Of a DNA stretch of 64,000 bases, positions 15,692-22,205 are shown piece after piece. The DNA lies in assembly GCA_017474765.1 (NCBI GenBank), contig JAFVGW010000019.1, forward strand, positions 62,001 to 126,000, written 5' to 3'. The DNA is from Salinivirgaceae bacterium. GTDB lineage: Bacteria > Bacteroidota > Bacteroidia > Bacteroidales > SZUA-534. Every line of letters starts with the position of its first letter. Position 1 is the stretch's first letter. The notes under the pieces are model-generated. The model did no database searches, had not been told where the DNA came from, and saw nothing but the letters and a program-made list of their open reading frames with translations. The translations under genes were made by a program, and so were the position numbers.

Positions 15692-16108
15692 ATGAATGAA
15701 TTAGAATCGCGCCAGCAACAAATAATTGACGAGTTCGGTGTCTTCACCGACTGGATGGACAAGTACGAGTACCTGATTGAGCTAGGCAAGGAGCTCGAGC
15801 CGATGCCCGACAGCGAGAAGACCGAAGAGAACCTGATTAAAGGCTGCCAGAGTCAGGTGTGGCTCACGGCCAGCTGCAATGGCGGCATTGTCACCTTCCG
15901 CGCCGACAGCGACGCCATAATCACCAAAGGCATTATCGCTCTGCTAATCAAAGTGATGTCGGGGCTTTCGCCGAAAGAGATTGCCGAAGCCGACCTGCAT
16001 TTTATCGACGCAATCGGTTTGCGCGAGAACCTGTCGCCCACCCGCTCAAACGGCCTCGCAAGTATGGTGCGGCAGATAAAAATGTACGCGCTGGCGTTTG
16101 CTTCGTAA
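15692..16108 (+). CDS. sufE: SufE, sulfur acceptor for SufS
   Basis: 138-aa protein that accepts persulfide sulfur from SufS and passes it to the cluster-building scaffold. The acceptor cysteine is in LIKGCQSQVW at residue 52 (E. coli SufE uses Cys51). Further family marks are FTDWMDKYEYLIELGKELEPM and GLSPKEI; the C-terminal LSPTRSNGLASMVRQIKMYA is typical. The ATG at 15692 is preferred to a TTG two codons earlier. It is followed 71 bases later by the DUF59 gene. Confidence 0.93.
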   Translation: MNELESRQQQIIDEFGVFTDWMDKYEYLIELGKELEPMPDSEKTEENLIKGCQSQVWLTASCNGGIVTFRADSDAIITKGIIALLIKVMSGLSPKEIAEADLHFIDAIGLRENLSPTRSNGLASMVRQIKMYALAFAS

Positions 16109-16179
16109 TAATGTTTAATAAATTGAATGTGATTCGAAAATTCAGTCATTCAATTAATCAATCCTTCAATCCTTAAGAT

Positions 16180-16485
16180 ATGGACCAACTGCTTGAAACC
16201 AAAATAATCAACGAGCTGAAAACCGTTTACGACCCCGAGATACCCGTCAACGTGTACGATTTGGGGCTTATCTACAACCTGAAGGAAGACAAGGGTGTGC
16301 TCGATGTTGAGATGACTCTGACCGCCCCAGGCTGCCCCATTGCCGACCAGATTCTTGACGAGGTGCGGATGAAACTTGAATCGGTGCCAGGCATCCACCA
16401 GGTGAACATCAACCTTGTGTTCGAACCCGAATGGAATCAAGATATGATGAGCGAGGAAGCCAAGATGGATTTGGGATTCTTGTAA
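16180..16485 (+). CDS. DUF59/MIP18 family iron-sulfur assembly protein (SufT/PaaD-like)
   Basis: 101-aa single-domain protein with VYDPEIPVNVYDLGLIYNL, then VEMTLTAPGCPIADQILDEV, in which the conserved Cys sits in TxPxCP, and VNINLVFEPEWNQDMM. The family helps mature Fe-S proteins in the SUF pathway and in phenylacetate oxidation (PaaD). Its place after sufE supports the SUF role here. Length is normal for the stand-alone domain. Confidence 0.88.
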   Translation: MDQLLETKIINELKTVYDPEIPVNVYDLGLIYNLKEDKGVLDVEMTLTAPGCPIADQILDEVRMKLESVPGIHQVNINLVFEPEWNQDMMSEEAKMDLGFL

Positions 16486-16505
16486 TCCCTTCCATTAAAA
16501 ATTTA

Positions 16506-16535
16506 TTTGCAAATGCAAAAATGTTGCTACCTTCG
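16506..16535 (+). promoter_or_regulatory. -33/-7 promoter of the 16.6 kb lipoprotein gene
   Basis: TTTG at 16506-16509, an 18-base spacer, then TACCTTCG at 16528-16535 (one base from TAnnTTTG). The leader to the ATG at 16579 is about 37-40 bases. Confidence 0.6.
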
Positions 16536-16578
16536 CATTATTGTTTAAAATTTAAAAACGACTTAAAAATTTAAAAAC

Positions 16579-17181
16579 ATGAAAAAATTTGGATTTAAAG
16601 GTTTGGCAGCTCTTGCACTTGCTGCAACCACAGTATTCTCATCTTGCAAGAAAGACGACGACGGCAACTCTGTTATAGATTTGTTGAGCAGCTTTGAAGT
16701 AACAAGTTTGAATTTCAAAACTAATGTTGTTTACGGTGATAAGGACGAAAGCAGCTCTGCAGCAAAATCGTCTTCGTTGTTCGGCGAAAAAAAGACAACT
16801 GTTTATGCAGTTGATGGCAAGCAATTTATAAGTGTAGTCTTTGCTGGTGACCAAAAAGGCACTTACAACCTTGAACTTAAAGGTGAGAACCCTAACACCC
16901 TTCTCATCAACTATCTTACCACTGATGCCACTTTGGACGAAACTCTCCAAGAAAGCTTTAGTGCCGAAACTGGTTGCTTGATTACCTACGGAAGTCTGGA
17001 AAATGGTGCCAGCGCAGATGCTCTTTATGTATCAACCAAAGCAAGTGTGACCATTAACTCTATTATGAAGAGCACCAAAGTTGGTGGAAGCAAGGTTTCA
17101 GGTACATTCACTGCTACTCTTGTGAACTCAAAGGGCGACAAGAAAGAGGTTGAAGGCAAGTTTAATTGCTTAGGTTTGTAA
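16579..17181 (+). CDS. Hypothetical lipoprotein
   Basis: Not recognised. The 200-aa product has a lipoprotein signal, ALAATTVFSSCKKDDDG, with Cys22 followed by acidic residues, an arrangement often seen in surface-exposed Bacteroidota lipoproteins. The rest is soluble and beta-rich, with repeated short hydrophobic strands (FEVTSLNFKTNVVYG, GTFTATLVNSKGD). It has its own promoter and terminator. The following two genes are also exported and single-unit, but I see no sequence similarity among the three. Confidence 0.7.
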   Translation: MKKFGFKGLAALALAATTVFSSCKKDDDGNSVIDLLSSFEVTSLNFKTNVVYGDKDESSSAAKSSSLFGEKKTTVYAVDGKQFISVVFAGDQKGTYNLELKGENPNTLLINYLTTDATLDETLQESFSAETGCLITYGSLENGASADALYVSTKASVTINSIMKSTKVGGSKVSGTFTATLVNSKGDKKEVEGKFNCLGL

Positions 17182-17198
17182 TAATCAACTTTACAGAT

Positions 17199-17228
17199 AA
17201 AAGCCGGCCCGCGAAGCCGGCTTTTTTT
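17199..17228 (+). terminator. Intrinsic terminator of the 16.6 kb lipoprotein gene
   Basis: Six-bp GC stem GCCGGC/GCCGGC, extended by A-T pairs between the preceding AAAA and the seven-T run that follows. Confidence 0.85.
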
Positions 17229-17293
17229 ATGTCTGTTAATCGGAAAAACAGCAAATAATTTTGAAAAACAGAATGATTAATAAAAGATTTGAT

Positions 17294-17301
17294 TACCTTT
17301 G
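17294..17301 (+). promoter_or_regulatory. -7 promoter box for the 17.3 kb exported-protein gene
   Basis: TACCTTTG fits the consensus, 40 bases before the ATG at 17341. Confidence 0.55.
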
Positions 17302-17340
17302 ATTGATGTTTGTTAAACAATTTTATAAAAAGTAATTACT

Positions 17341-17838
17341 ATGAGAAAATCAATCAAACTTTTTGCAATGGGCATTGCTGCCTTGTTGCTTGCAGGTACT
17401 GCTTCGAATGCCAAAGCTAGTGGAAAATTGAAGTACGACAGCAAATCCACATACGAAGTGGAGTCTCTGGGACGTGATGGCGATGGTTACAAAGTTGTTC
17501 GCCTGCATGGCATAGGCGATACCGAGGAAGCAGCCATTGAAGACGCAATGATGAAAGCTGTTGCTTGTGCATTGTTCTGCGGATTTCCATCTGGCGGTGA
17601 TGGTGTGACTGGTCAAACTCCTGCCATCATTACTGATCCTAATGCAGAGGCTGCAAACAAAAAATTCCTGACAGAATTCTTTAAGTCTGATTATAAGAAA
17701 TACGTTGTCGTAAGTACACGTGTCCCGACTAAAGCAAGTTCAAAAGTGTCTAAGAAACTGTTTAAAGTTCGCATTGGAATGGATGTTTCTTACGATGCTC
17801 TAAAAGCTGAAATGCAGAAACAAGGCGTTATAAAATAA
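17341..17838 (+). CDS. Hypothetical exported protein
   Basis: Not recognised. 165 aa with a signal peptide (IKLFAMGIAALLLAGTASNAKA). The mature part has YEVESLGRDGDGYKVVRLHG, then GDTEEAAIEDAMMKAVACALF, resembling proteins in which a helix follows a beta strand in a compact domain, and later YVVVSTRVPTKASSKVSKK. The pattern GxGxTxEEAxxDAxxxAV is reminiscent of LPP20/FlgT-like domains, but that is only a resemblance. It has its own promoter box and a strong terminator. Confidence 0.65.
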   Translation: MRKSIKLFAMGIAALLLAGTASNAKASGKLKYDSKSTYEVESLGRDGDGYKVVRLHGIGDTEEAAIEDAMMKAVACALFCGFPSGGDGVTGQTPAIITDPNAEAANKKFLTEFFKSDYKKYVVVSTRVPTKASSKVSKKLFKVRIGMDVSYDALKAEMQKQGVIK

Positions 17839-17867
17839 CACAGGCCGACATTTATCACTGAAATAAG

Positions 17868-17898
17868 CGGAGCCATTTGTTGTGGCTCCGTTTTTTTT
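17868..17898 (+). terminator. Intrinsic terminator of the 17.3 kb gene
   Basis: Perfect 8-bp stem CGGAGCCA/TGGCTCCG, 7-base loop, then eight T. Confidence 0.85.
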
Positions 17899-18005
17899 GA
17901 ATCGCAGATTCGTTTTGGCGCAATAAAAAGTGAGCAATGACCAAAAACTTTTGACAAACCTCCATTAAAAGGAGAAAAAACAAACACCACGAACAAAAAC
18001 ATTTG

Positions 18006-18013
18006 TATATTTG
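18006..18013 (+). promoter_or_regulatory. -7 promoter box for the 18.1 kb lipoprotein gene
   Basis: Perfect TATATTTG, about 60 bases before the ATG at 18073. Confidence 0.6.
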
Positions 18014-18072
18014 CGTCTTGAAAAGACAAAAACTTTTGTTTAATTTATTGTTTAATTAAAAAACTTAAAAAG

Positions 18073-18864
18073 ATGAAAAGAAAATTCATGTTTGCAGCAA
18101 TGATGGCTGCTATGTGCTCAACCGCAATGTTTACTTCTTGCGTTGAAGAAGAAGATGGTGGAGAAGTATTGGCAACAAACGTTGATTTCAGCAAATTGAC
18201 TACAGTTGCTCAATCTGATGGTACTATCCTTATTGAAGGTAGTGTAACCGCCAATGGTAAAATCAAAACTTTCGAATTGCAAGATCTTGAAGGCAAAACA
18301 ATTGCTGACTTGAAAGCAACAAACGAGAAATCAGTTGACAAAGACGAGAATGGCAAGAAAGTGAAAACTTACACAATGGACATCGCTTCAGTTGCTGTTC
18401 CTGTTCAACAAATGAAACTTGTCTTCAAAGTAAAAGACGGTGATACCGGTAAAGGCATTGCCAACATTGGTGAGAAATATGAGTTTGACGCAGGAACTGG
18501 TGAGTCTGTTAAAGGTTCTTACATGTCATTCTTCAAGAACAGAAGCTACACTTTCGCAGAAGTTGTTGACCAAACAACTGGCGAGGCTACTGACAATGCT
18601 CAATATGTAGAGGTAATTCTGAAGAAGGGTGAAGATGGAAACCCGACTCTTACATCAGCTAAAGAAGCAAAAAGCGAGGCATTCAAGAATGCTGCTGCTG
18701 CCGCTAAAATCTTCCCACAGGCTGTTTTGACTTCTACAAACTGCATCGCTACATACAACATCGTTTTCGGTGCTGATGGCATCACTGCAAAAGTATCTGG
18801 TGTTATCATCAAAAAAGGTGACGGTGGCATTATGCAGATTGACAACTCAGCTTTGTTCAATTAA
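18073..18864 (+). CDS. Hypothetical lipoprotein
   Basis: Not recognised. 263 aa with a lipoprotein signal (FAAMMAAMCSTAMFTSC, then VEEEDGGE); the acidic run after the Cys again suggests surface exposure. The mature part is lysine-, aspartate- and threonine-rich, with strands such as TILIEGSVTANGKIKTFEL and VQQMKLVFKVKDGD, suggesting one or two beta-sandwich domains. It is followed directly by the first of three near-identical terminators that also end the next two accessory units. Confidence 0.7.
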   Translation: MKRKFMFAAMMAAMCSTAMFTSCVEEEDGGEVLATNVDFSKLTTVAQSDGTILIEGSVTANGKIKTFELQDLEGKTIADLKATNEKSVDKDENGKKVKTYTMDIASVAVPVQQMKLVFKVKDGDTGKGIANIGEKYEFDAGTGESVKGSYMSFFKNRSYTFAEVVDQTTGEATDNAQYVEVILKKGEDGNPTLTSAKEAKSEAFKNAAAAAKIFPQAVLTSTNCIATYNIVFGADGITAKVSGVIIKKGDGGIMQIDNSALFN

Positions 18865-18891
18865 TCTGTAAGCAATTATTAACATAAAGAA

Positions 18892-18920
18892 GAGCTGCCC
18901 ATTCGGGTGGCTCTTTTTTT
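18892..18920 (+). terminator. Terminator hairpin, copy 1 of 3
   Basis: GAGCTGCCC, loop ATTC, GGGTGGCTC, then seven T. The stem includes two wobble pairs. Nearly the same sequence recurs at 20043 and 20625. Confidence 0.85.
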
Positions 18921-18947
18921 ATTGTGGAATAACAACGAAATATATTG

Positions 18948-18954
18948 TATATTG
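18948..18954 (+). promoter_or_regulatory. -7-like box for the ORF6N gene
   Basis: TATATTG, a near match to TAnnTTTG, 27 bases before the ATG at 18981. It lies inside the longer frame starting at 18945 and so supports the internal start. Confidence 0.4.
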
Positions 18955-18980
18955 CAAGAGCAAAACAAATTAGCAGCAAT

Positions 18981-20024
18981 ATGCAAGAAAACAACGGCAC
19001 AGAACAATCAGACTACATCAAAAATGCCATCTACACCATACGCGGAGTAAAAGTCATGCTCGACTCCGACCTTGCGCAAATTTATGGCTATACAACAAGC
19101 CGTTTTAACCAGCAAGTGAAAAACAACATCGAGAAATTTGATGGTGATTTTCGATTCCAGCTCAAACGGGAGGAATATGAAGAAATTTTAAGGTCAAATT
19201 TTTTGACTTCAAAATTAGGCATAAGACATTATTTATCAGACACGAATGATGATAAAGAAAACTTGATGTCAAATTTTTTGACATCAAGTTGGGGAGGAAC
19301 TCGCAAACTTCCTTTCGTCTTTACTGAACAAGGCATTTATATGCTGATGACTGTTCTGAAGGGCGAACTTGCCACCAGGCAAAGCAAGGCTTTGATTCGC
19401 ACATTCAAAGAGATGAAAGACTTCATTACCGACAACCGCAGCCTGGTCGGAAACCGCGAATTGCTTCAACTTGCCATTCAGACAGCTCAAAACACATCAG
19501 ACATTGCCGAAATAAAAAACTCAATGGTCTCCAAAACCGACCTTGCAAGAGTTGTTCAGGATTTCACCGACCCGCAGACTCGTCGTGAATATCTGATACT
19601 CAATGGTGAGTCAGTTGATGCCAACCTTGCTTACAGCACCATCTACAAAGCCGCCAAACACAGCATTTTTGTTATCGACAATTACATTGGTTTGCGTACT
19701 CTTGTATTGCTGAAATATGCCCAACCAAACATCCCGATAACTATATTTAGCGACAACGTTGGCCATGGCCTACATCAAAGCGATTACAATGATTTTCTCA
19801 GCCAATATCCGCAAATATCTGTCACTTTCCGCAAAACCTGCGGCATATACCACGACCGTTATATTGTAATTGATTACAATATGCCAACCGAAGGCATATA
19901 CCATTGCGGAACTTCGTCAAAAGATGCAGGAAACAAAGTTACCAGTATCACAAAAGTCGCTGACAACCAAGTGTATCATCAAATTGTTGATACATTGCTT
20001 AATAATCCTGTTCTCTCGTTATAA
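18981..20024 (+). CDS. ORF6N-domain protein with a phospholipase-D-like C-terminal domain
   Basis: 347 aa. Residues about 10-135 form an ORF6N domain (IYTIRGVKVMLDSDLAQIYG, FVFTEQGIYMLMTVLKGE), a DNA-binding module of phage and accessory proteins related to KilA-N. After a linker, residues about 215-345 (ANLAYSTIYKAAKHSIFVID, ITIFSDN, YHDRYIVID, HCGTSSKDAG) look like half of a PLD-type nuclease: HDRYIVID corresponds to HxKxxxxD with Arg for Lys, and GTSSKDAG to the GS/N step. DNA targeting plus a nuclease-like fold would fit a defence or mobile-element role, but this is inference. Nearby sequence is AT-richer than the housekeeping genes. The start follows the promoter box. Confidence 0.72.
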   Translation: MQENNGTEQSDYIKNAIYTIRGVKVMLDSDLAQIYGYTTSRFNQQVKNNIEKFDGDFRFQLKREEYEEILRSNFLTSKLGIRHYLSDTNDDKENLMSNFLTSSWGGTRKLPFVFTEQGIYMLMTVLKGELATRQSKALIRTFKEMKDFITDNRSLVGNRELLQLAIQTAQNTSDIAEIKNSMVSKTDLARVVQDFTDPQTRREYLILNGESVDANLAYSTIYKAAKHSIFVIDNYIGLRTLVLLKYAQPNIPITIFSDNVGHGLHQSDYNDFLSQYPQISVTFRKTCGIYHDRYIVIDYNMPTEGIYHCGTSSKDAGNKVTSITKVADNQVYHQIVDTLLNNPVLSL

Positions 20025-20042
20025 TTTTGAGAAAATAATAAA

Positions 20043-20071
20043 GAGCCGCCCATTCGGGTGGCTCCTTTTTT
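20043..20071 (+). terminator. Terminator hairpin, copy 2 of 3
   Basis: GAGCCGCCC, loop ATTC, GGGTGGCTC, one C, then six T. It differs from copies 1 and 3 by a single base in the left arm. Confidence 0.85.
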
Positions 20072-20118
20072 GTGGAAATATTTGAAAAAACGAAAATTTG
20101 CACGACAGAAATAAATGT

Positions 20119-20126
20119 TATATTTT
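20119..20126 (+). promoter_or_regulatory. -7-like box for the RelE/ParE toxin pair
   Basis: TATATTTT, one base from consensus, 25 bases before the ATG of the small antitoxin gene at 20152. Confidence 0.35.
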
Positions 20127-20151
20127 TAAGTCGTAAAAACGCAGAACAGAT

Positions 20152-20331
20152 ATGGAAGAATCAACAATAAAAGAAAAAAAACGTGTGGCTCAGCACACAA
20201 AACGCATAACCGCATCCAACAAGCAAAGCCATTTGCAAGAAACTCCGGAAAGCGAATTAATATCGGTAGAGGAGTATTTTGGAATTTTACACCAAATGGT
20301 AGATGAGCATTTTGACAATATACAATGTTAA
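20152..20331 (+). CDS. Small putative antitoxin of a RelE/ParE pair
   Basis: 59-aa protein from an ATG at 20152 to TAA at 20329-20331: a lysine-rich N-terminus (MEESTIKEKKRVAQHTKRI) followed by an acidic end (ISVEEYFGILHQMVDEHFDN). It overlaps the start of the toxin gene by 29 bases in another frame, a typical toxin-antitoxin arrangement. The acidic C-terminus fits the toxin-wrapping part of type II antitoxins. No known antitoxin family name can be given from sequence alone. Confidence 0.65.
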   Translation: MEESTIKEKKRVAQHTKRITASNKQSHLQETPESELISVEEYFGILHQMVDEHFDNIQC

Positions 20332-20620
20332 AATACGCAAATCGGCTCTTCGGGACCTTGTAGAATTGAGAGATTGGTTGTGTACCGTAATGTCGCGTGA
20401 AGGAGCTCACTGCTATATAACAAATATGCAAAATGAGGTGCAATCGTTATCAATATATGCCGATTTGTACCATCCGAGCACAATGGCCGACATTAGGCAA
20501 TATCACCCCAAAGCACGCCGTATGGTAAGCCATAATAAGCGATGGGTGTATATCTTTCATATAGAGAACAATACGGTGATTGTTGATCGTGTCAGGCCTT
20601 CAAAAATGATAACAAAATAA
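20303..20620 (+). CDS. RelE/ParE family toxin
   Basis: 105-aa protein with the RelE/ParE layout: an N-terminal strand (YNVKIRKSALRDL), a helix pair (ELRDWLCTVMSREGAHCYIT), then the strands YHPKARRMVSHNKRWVYIFH and NTVIVDRVRPSKMI, in which the terminal VxRVRPSK is typical. RelE members cut mRNA on the ribosome and ParE members poison gyrase; the sequence does not decide between them. It overlaps the upstream 59-aa gene. An alternative start is an ATG inside the first residues, but the stated one keeps the first beta strand. Terminator copy 3 follows at once. Confidence 0.75.
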   Translation: MSILTIYNVKIRKSALRDLVELRDWLCTVMSREGAHCYITNMQNEVQSLSIYADLYHPSTMADIRQYHPKARRMVSHNKRWVYIFHIENNTVIVDRVRPSKMITK

Positions 20621-20624
20621 GAAA

Positions 20625-20653
20625 GAGCTGCCCATTCGGGTGGCTCTTTTTTT
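20625..20653 (+). terminator. Terminator hairpin, copy 3 of 3
   Basis: GAGCTGCCC, loop ATTC, GGGTGGCTC, seven T; identical to copy 1 across hairpin and T-run. Confidence 0.85.
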
Positions 20654-20684
20654 GCCATTTTGTTAGGTATGGTTCCCTGCAAAC

Positions 20685-20724
20685 CCTACTGAAAACTTTT
20701 GCCACTTTTGCAAAAAGTTTTCAG
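20685..20724. repeat. 40-bp palindromic repeat upstream of the DUF4143 gene (copy 1)
   Basis: CCTA precedes perfect 12-bp arms CTGAAAACTTTT (20689-20700) and AAAAGTTTTCAG (20713-20724). It matches copy 3 downstream of the gene (21980-22019) at 37 of 40 bases, in the same orientation. Confidence 0.75.
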
Positions 20725-20730
20725 TAAAGT

Positions 20731-20762
20731 GAAAACTTTTTCTATTTTTGTATAAAGTTTTC
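20731..20762 (+). promoter_or_regulatory. Palindromic repeat copy 2, overlapping the DUF4143 promoter
   Basis: GAAAACTTT (20731-20739) and AAAGTTTTC (20754-20762) flank a perfect -7 box TATTTTTG (20743-20750). The ATG at 20775 lies 24 bases after the box. Arms that straddle the promoter box are expected of an operator, so autoregulation is likely though unproven. Confidence 0.65.
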
Positions 20763-20774
20763 AATAGAAGTGTT

Positions 20775-21971
20775 ATGATAAGCAGAGAAAAATACATTGC
20801 GCAAATCAGACCATTTTACGAAAGCGACCTAATAAAGGTCATTACCGGAATCCGCCGTTGTGGGAAGTCGGTAGTTCTGGAGCAGATAAAGAACGAACTT
20901 GCCGTGCAAGGCAAGCGCATTGTCTATCTGAATTTTGAGGACAGACGCGTTTCCGCTTCAATAACAACCGATTTGGAATTGACCGAATACGTTGAAAATG
21001 AGCTGTCAGTTAACCACAATGAGAAACTGTATGTTTTTTTAGACGAGATTCAGATGGTGAAGAATTGGAATCTTGCCTGCCGCTCACTCAGGCTGCAAAA
21101 CACTTCACTTTTCATTACCGGCTCTAATTCGAAACTGCTTTCGCGCGAGTTCACAAAGGAGTTGAGTGGGCGTTATGTCTCGTTCACAATTAGACCGTTT
21201 GTGTATAAAGAAATTATGGAATACGCCAGAGAACTCGGTCGCAAGGTTCAGGTGAATGATTATCTTATATATGGCGGATTTCCGAAACGGTTTGAGTTTC
21301 AGGGACAAGACGAGATGCTACGTTACCTTAACGAATTGGACGAGACGATTGTCCTGAACGATATAATTAGTCGTTACAGCATTCGTAAGCAAGAGATTTT
21401 CAAGAAGTTGGTTAATTACGTGCTAATGTCGAACGCTCGGATTTTCAGTTCAAATTCCGTTCACCGCTATTTGAAATCGCAAAAGACGGAATGTTCGATA
21501 AATACGGTAATGAAATATATCGATTATCTTGAAGAGGCATACGTTGTTAGGAAACTTCCGCAGTACTCAACGAAAGTGAAAAAGCAGCTCGATTTTTATA
21601 CCAAGCTTTACGACGAAGATGTGGCGTTCAACTCAATCCGCCAGCCAAATAACCATTTCGACATCACACATAACCTTGAAAATGTGGTATATAACGAGCT
21701 TGTGTATATGGGCTACAGCTTGATGGTGTATAATGTCAACGATAAGGAAATCGACTTTTTGGCCGTAAAAAACGGAAAGGAATATCTTGTGCAAGTCGCT
21801 TACAGTGTGGTTGAGGAAAGCACCTACAAGCGCGAGTTTGCAGGGTTTAACGAACTCGACAGCTCCCGCAAAAAAATTCTCATAACCAACGATGAGAATG
21901 ATTTTTCAACAAGCACTGTGCAGCATATTCTTCTGAAAGACTTCCTGATGATGGATGATTTGGAAGGTTAG
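20775..21971 (+). CDS. AAA+ ATPase of the AAA_14/DUF4143 family
   Basis: 398 aa. The N-terminal P-loop domain has VITGIRRCGKSVVLEQIK (Walker A), VFLDEIQMVKNW (Walker B) and LFITGSNSKLLSRE (sensor). A winged-helix-like middle follows (SNSVHRYLKSQ, VMKYIDYLEEAYVVRKL). The C-terminal DUF4143 region, NELVYMGYSLMVYNVNDKEIDFLAVKNGKEYLVQVAY, resembles a PD-(D/E)xK nuclease core. The family is expanded in Bacteroidota and archaea and its role is unknown. The start at 20775 is chosen because the promoter box lies between it and the earlier in-frame codon at 20748. The gene is bracketed by 40-bp direct repeats. Confidence 0.85.
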   Translation: MISREKYIAQIRPFYESDLIKVITGIRRCGKSVVLEQIKNELAVQGKRIVYLNFEDRRVSASITTDLELTEYVENELSVNHNEKLYVFLDEIQMVKNWNLACRSLRLQNTSLFITGSNSKLLSREFTKELSGRYVSFTIRPFVYKEIMEYARELGRKVQVNDYLIYGGFPKRFEFQGQDEMLRYLNELDETIVLNDIISRYSIRKQEIFKKLVNYVLMSNARIFSSNSVHRYLKSQKTECSINTVMKYIDYLEEAYVVRKLPQYSTKVKKQLDFYTKLYDEDVAFNSIRQPNNHFDITHNLENVVYNELVYMGYSLMVYNVNDKEIDFLAVKNGKEYLVQVAYSVVEESTYKREFAGFNELDSSRKKILITNDENDFSTSTVQHILLKDFLMMDDLEG

Positions 21972-21979
21972 ACGAAATT

Positions 21980-22019
21980 CCTACTGAAAACTTTTTCTAC
22001 TTTTGCAAAAAGTTTTCAG
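21980..22019. repeat. 40-bp palindromic repeat downstream of the DUF4143 gene (copy 3)
   Basis: Same 12-bp arms as copy 1, CTGAAAACTTTT (21984-21995) and AAAAGTTTTCAG (22008-22019), with TACTTTTG, a perfect -7 box, in the centre. It begins 8 bases after the stop codon of the ATPase gene. Confidence 0.75.
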
Positions 22020-22205
22020 CAGCTTTTCATAATCAACTTAATTTGATTAGGATAAAGCTATGTACTTTCAGCAATGGTTGAAGTGGCTGTAAGGTGAATT
22101 CGGCACGGTTACAAATGGCTTAATTCTGCGGATAATATGTAAGTAGCTCCACTTGCAACATGTCAGTTTTTTTTGTTCTTTTACGCTGTTTATTAGGCGT
22201 GTTTT

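Noticed and set aside
18945..20024. Longer ORF6N protein starting at 18945
   Set aside because: The start would lie upstream of the likely -7 box and adds residues without conservation.
20748..21971. Longer DUF4143 protein starting at 20748
   Set aside because: That codon lies within the -7 box TATTTTTG (20743-20750), so it would not be on the transcript.
18892..22019. Prophage or integrative element, suggested by the ORF6N domain and repeats
   Set aside because: There is no integrase, transposase, capsid or conjugation gene and no tRNA-type attachment site; the genes look like separate small accessory units.
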